Shown one piece after another: positions 61,900 through 64,000 of a stretch of DNA of 64,000 bases. The notes below the pieces were generated by a model. That model saw only the letters and a list, made by a program, of their open reading frames with translations, ran no database searches and was not told the DNA's origin. The translations under genes were made by a program, and so were the position numbers. Every line of letters begins with the position of its first letter. The first letter of the stretch is position 1. The stretch comes from JACOMS01 sp964352785. GTDB lineage: Bacteria; Pseudomonadota; Alphaproteobacteria; Caulobacterales; Maricaulaceae. The stretch spans positions 1-64,000 of the forward strand of contig CAYGTI010000012.1 of the NCBI GenBank assembly GCA_964352785.1, given 5' to 3'.

Positions 61900-62265
61900 A
61901 GACTTTTGTTTCCAAATTGCCCAGCCCATCCAGATTAAGAAAAACTGTATGAAAACGCGAATAATTGCCGCGCTATGCGGGGTAATGGCGGGGCTTTCGC
62001 GAAACAAATCCCAAACATGCAGCGGTAGAAAAGCTAAACATAAAAGGCTAAAGCCTAATCCTGCGATAGCCCGTGTTCGTGGCCATAAAATAGCAAGGCC
62101 GATGAAAAGTTCTGGTACGCCTGTTGCGTAAACAACGAACTTTTTGGGCAGAAAGTCAGGTACAAGCGCATAGAAAAACTCTGGCTTGAAAAAGTGGCTT
62201 ATAGCTCCAGCCAGCATCCAAAAGGCAATAAGCCCGATAGCTGCGTAAGTTAAAAACTTTCTCAT
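61867..62265 (-). CDS. DoxX-like membrane protein
   Basis: This 132-residue protein has four membrane helices and the DoxX-type segments AGAISHFFKPEFFYALVPDFLP and TGVPELFIGLAILWPRTRAIAGLG. Families like this are linked to respiration or thiol metabolism, but no role is fixed. It starts a base before the stop of the next membrane gene upstream. Confidence 0.82.
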   Translation of the reverse strand: MRKFLTYAAIGLIAFWMLAGAISHFFKPEFFYALVPDFLPKKFVVYATGVPELFIGLAILWPRTRAIAGLGFSLLCLAFLPLHVWDLFRESPAITPHSAAIIRVFIQFFLIWMGWAIWKQKSLGPAGTTKAA

Positions 62266-62266
62266 G

Positions 62267-62491
62267 TTATCGTCCTGTCTCTATACCGAGTAAATTTACC
62301 ACATGTACAAAGAGCATAAACCCAGTAGCGAGGCAGCCGAGGCTGATGATCATCCACGGAATAACCGGAGCCTTCAATCCGTCATGTTTTCTAAAGTTTC
62401 GCCAAAATGCAAAAACGCCAAGACCAGCGCAAAATAGCAAAGCGATGAGTGTATAAGCAAGATGATGTTCAGACGGCATGAGAGTTCTCAC
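62267..62491 (-). CDS. Small membrane protein
   Basis: This 74-residue protein has two hydrophobic segments (about residues 11-29 and 43-66) and no family that I recognise. ATG starts are possible at 62491 and 62479. It lies one base before the DoxX-like gene and may share its transcript. It lies 17 bases after the glycosyltransferase remnant. Confidence 0.65.
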   Translation of the reverse strand: MRTLMPSEHHLAYTLIALLFCAGLGVFAFWRNFRKHDGLKAPVIPWMIISLGCLATGFMLFVHVVNLLGIETGR

Positions 62492-62508
62492 GGGTTATGG
62501 GCGTTAGT

Positions 62509-63150
62509 TTAAGTGGCGGCGTCTTTATCACCATGTTCCGTCTTGTTCCAGTGGAAAGGCCGCCGCTTTAACTCAACAAGTGCTTTTAGCGTTGGGCCAA
62601 AAAGCCCTAACCAATATAGCGGCATTCCAAGTGTTGATATAATTAGCTTTGGCCGCCCAAGCCGCACAGCTCCAGTGATACCAATAATAATACCTGCAAC
62701 ATAACAACTTAGCAGGCTTGCAGATAATATAACGGGTAATGATGGGCCGTTTTCAGACAATGCCGCATAAATCCAAATCAGCATGACCATCATAATGCCG
62801 GGTAGGTGAAAGAGGCCTGTTATAAGTGTGATGCCAAGTGTGAGTTGCAGTGTGATGATGCGCGAAAACCCATACAGCCCGCCGGGTACAAGCGGGTGCT
62901 TCATGTGGGTTACCCAAGTTTGCATGTAACCTTTCATCCAGCGGGTGCGTTGATAATTCCATTGTTTAAGGCGTGATACAGCTTCCTCGGCTGTCGGTTG
63001 AGTTATGTATCCAAGCTTCCAGCCGTAAGCGGCGAGGCGAAAGCTTAAATCTGCATCTTCGGTTACATTATAGGCATCCCATGCCCCGACTTGTTCCAGC
63101 GCGCTTCGCCGGATGTGCGGACTTATGTAGCAAACGCAGGAACATTCTGA
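62509..63150 (-). pseudogene. Glycosyltransferase family 2 C-terminal fragment, cut by an insertion
   Basis: Reading on the minus strand, the frame begins with ISPHIRRSALEQVGAWD, then NVTEDADLSFRLAAYGWK and QWNYQRTRWMKGYMQTW. These are the conserved middle of a processive, BcsA-like family 2 glycosyltransferase, including the TEDADL and the QRTRWMKG segment. The last 142 residues, from an internal ATG at 62937, form membrane helices. Upstream of about 63150 the similarity stops at the border of an insertion element. The N-terminal half is missing from the window. Exact border not determined. Confidence 0.85.
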
Positions 63151-63184
63151 CTGATTATCACCTGTTATGTCGCTATGCTAGGGC

Positions 63185-63646
63185 ATGGCTCACTATTCCC
63201 GCATTACAGACTTCACAGAGACGCAGAACGGCTTGCTAAAGAAGCGCGGGGAACTGTTTAACGAGGCCGAGGGCATTATGGAGCGCCTTGCAGAGATTAA
63301 GAACGACATACAGGCGTTTGATAAGGCGCTGATAGCACTAGGATATAAAGGCGATCTGGACGCCGCTATGCCAAGGCAACGCCGCCACGTCATATTCGGA
63401 CGTGGTGAACTCCTAGACGCCCTTATGCTTGAATTACGGCTTGCCGAGGGGCCGCTCAAGAGCCGTGAACTGGCGCAGAACGTCCTAGCGTCCAGTGGTT
63501 CGGATATTCGGGATAGACGCGCCGTGACGGATTTAACGCGCCGCGTGTCGAAGTGTTTAAAAACACAAAGGGAAAAGGGTGCAATAATCGGCAGACAAAA
63601 TGAAAGCCGGAATATTGAATGGCAGATTAGGCCGCGAGTGGGTTAG
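63185..63646 (+). CDS. Hypothetical passenger protein of the IS element
   Basis: I do not recognise this 153-residue protein. The N-terminal part (about residues 10-50) is a likely coiled coil (LLKKRGELFNEAEGIMERLAEIK). The C-terminal part (VIFGRGELLDALMLELR, then RRAVTDLTRRVSKCLKTQREKGAI) is basic and looks like a winged helix DNA-binding region. Its 3' end overlaps the transposase gene by 20 bases. Its place inside the element suggests a passenger or a regulator. Confidence 0.7.
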   Translation: MAHYSRITDFTETQNGLLKKRGELFNEAEGIMERLAEIKNDIQAFDKALIALGYKGDLDAAMPRQRRHVIFGRGELLDALMLELRLAEGPLKSRELAQNVLASSGSDIRDRRAVTDLTRRVSKCLKTQREKGAIIGRQNESRNIEWQIRPRVG

Positions 63647-64000
63647 ATGCCTTACGTTGCCAGTAGCCTTTGAATTTACGGCTTGTAGGGGCGATAAGAG
63701 CCGCGCGAGTGATACGGCGTGTTAACCCGCCCGTACAAGTCTTACGGTGATCTTCAAGCCATGCGGCGTGTTCTGCGTACTGGTAAAGATACTTAGGGCT
63801 AACCCAATGATGCTGACCACGTACCATTTTGCGCAGACGAGCAAAGTAGCTTTCAACCCAATTTGTATGAGCGCCGTTATGGCTATAGGCTTCACTGTGA
63901 TTGATGCGCTCTGATTTATAGTCCCATTCTAGCGTGTCCCAATGTGTAGCTTCATCAGCGATGATTGTAGAGCCTTTGGCAACAAGGCCAAGCGCGAGGT
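63627..64000 (-). CDS. IS1595 family transposase, partial
   Basis: The frame is open from the window end and includes TIIADEATHWDTLEWDYKS, then RINHSEAY and HTNWVESYFARLRKM, followed by VRGQHHWVSPKYLYQYAEHAAWLEDHRK. These are the catalytic ISXO2-like (IS1595) transposase C-terminal signatures, including the aspartate and glutamate of the DDE-type centre in DEATHW and VESYFARLR. The N-terminal part lies beyond the window. Confidence 0.92.
   Translation of the reverse strand, partial: LALGLVAKGSTIIADEATHWDTLEWDYKSERINHSEAYSHNGAHTNWVESYFARLRKMVRGQHHWVSPKYLYQYAEHAAWLEDHRKTCTGGLTRRITRAALIAPTSRKFKGYWQRKASNPLAA

Larger units (their letters stand above)
63150..64000. mobile_element. IS1595-family insertion element, right end outside the window
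   Basis: The element interrupts the glycosyltransferase gene near 63150 and extends past the window end. It holds a passenger ORF (plus strand) and an IS1595-type transposase (minus strand) whose 3' ends overlap. The terminal inverted repeats and target duplication cannot be confirmed, because the far end is not in the window. Confidence 0.75.

Noticed and set aside
1..64000. CRISPR arrays, rRNA operons, prophage modules and secondary-metabolite clusters
   Set aside because: No regularly spaced repeats, no rRNA-like sequence, and no phage structural or synthase cluster genes were seen. tRNA genes were looked for by eye only, so short ones could be missed.

Overview
This 64 kb window looks like the chromosome of a marine-type alphaproteobacterium, perhaps near Hyphomonadaceae or Maricaulales. 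The placement is an inference from gene content and order: leuS-lptE-holA; a redox sensor pair regB/regA divergent from a SCO gene; ftsY with a long charged N-terminal extension next to mtaB and yciB; lptC-lptA-lptB beside rnd; ubiB-coaBC-dut; and dnaK-dnaJ. Base composition is near half GC, with a few clearly AT-richer patches. Most of the window is core genome. I saw no rRNA genes, recognisable tRNA genes, CRISPR array or prophage. The only clear mobile element is an IS1595-type insertion at the right edge.

Layout. 0-7.2 kb: lipB, dapD, a small membrane protein, alkB, then dnaK, an FkbM-type methyltransferase and dnaJ. 7.3-15.7 kb: a metallo-beta-lactamase-fold hydrolase, a membrane-anchored alpha/beta hydrolase, and a TetR regulator divergent from an acyl-CoA carboxylase/dehydrogenase operon (methylcrotonyl-CoA type), with a long perfect palindrome between them. 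15.7-22.4 kb: mscS, holA, lptE, leuS and gshB, plus two dispersed palindromic repeats. 22.4-26.3 kb: a tightly coupled four-gene operon (HSDL2-like SDR, DUF1330, DUF2855, ECH1-like dienoyl-CoA isomerase) divergent from a PadR regulator. 26.3-33.9 kb: a frameshifted Flp pilin gene, a MATE exporter with an attenuator-like leader, regA, regB, a SCO protein, a large unknown lipoprotein, a zinc peptidase and a lipoprotein. 33.9-44.8 kb: HD hydrolase, KAS III-like synthase, SDR, tag operon, bfr/bfd with Fur-like boxes, ketopantoate reductase, prolyl oligopeptidase, VOC protein, dicarboxylate symporter and a C39-like lipoprotein. 44.8-53.6 kb: comM, a PAS/receiver protein, dapF, mtaB, ftsY, yciB and an ArsM-type arsenite methyltransferase. 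53.6-64 kb: lptB, two tandem lptA genes, lptC, rnd, ada, ubiB, coaBC, dut, small membrane proteins, and a family 2 glycosyltransferase cut by the insertion element.

How the genes relate. Lipopolysaccharide transport is represented by lptE and by lptC-lptA-lptA-lptB. Alkylation repair is represented by alkB, tag and ada at three separate sites. Iron storage and release are represented by bfr and bfd. Acyl-CoA breakdown appears twice, each time next to its own regulator.

The best candidates for undescribed biology are the HSDL2/DUF1330/DUF2855/ECH1 operon, the short leader ORF plus terminator in front of the MATE exporter, the PAS-receiver protein without a kinase core, and the paired LptA proteins that share a C-terminal cysteine pair.
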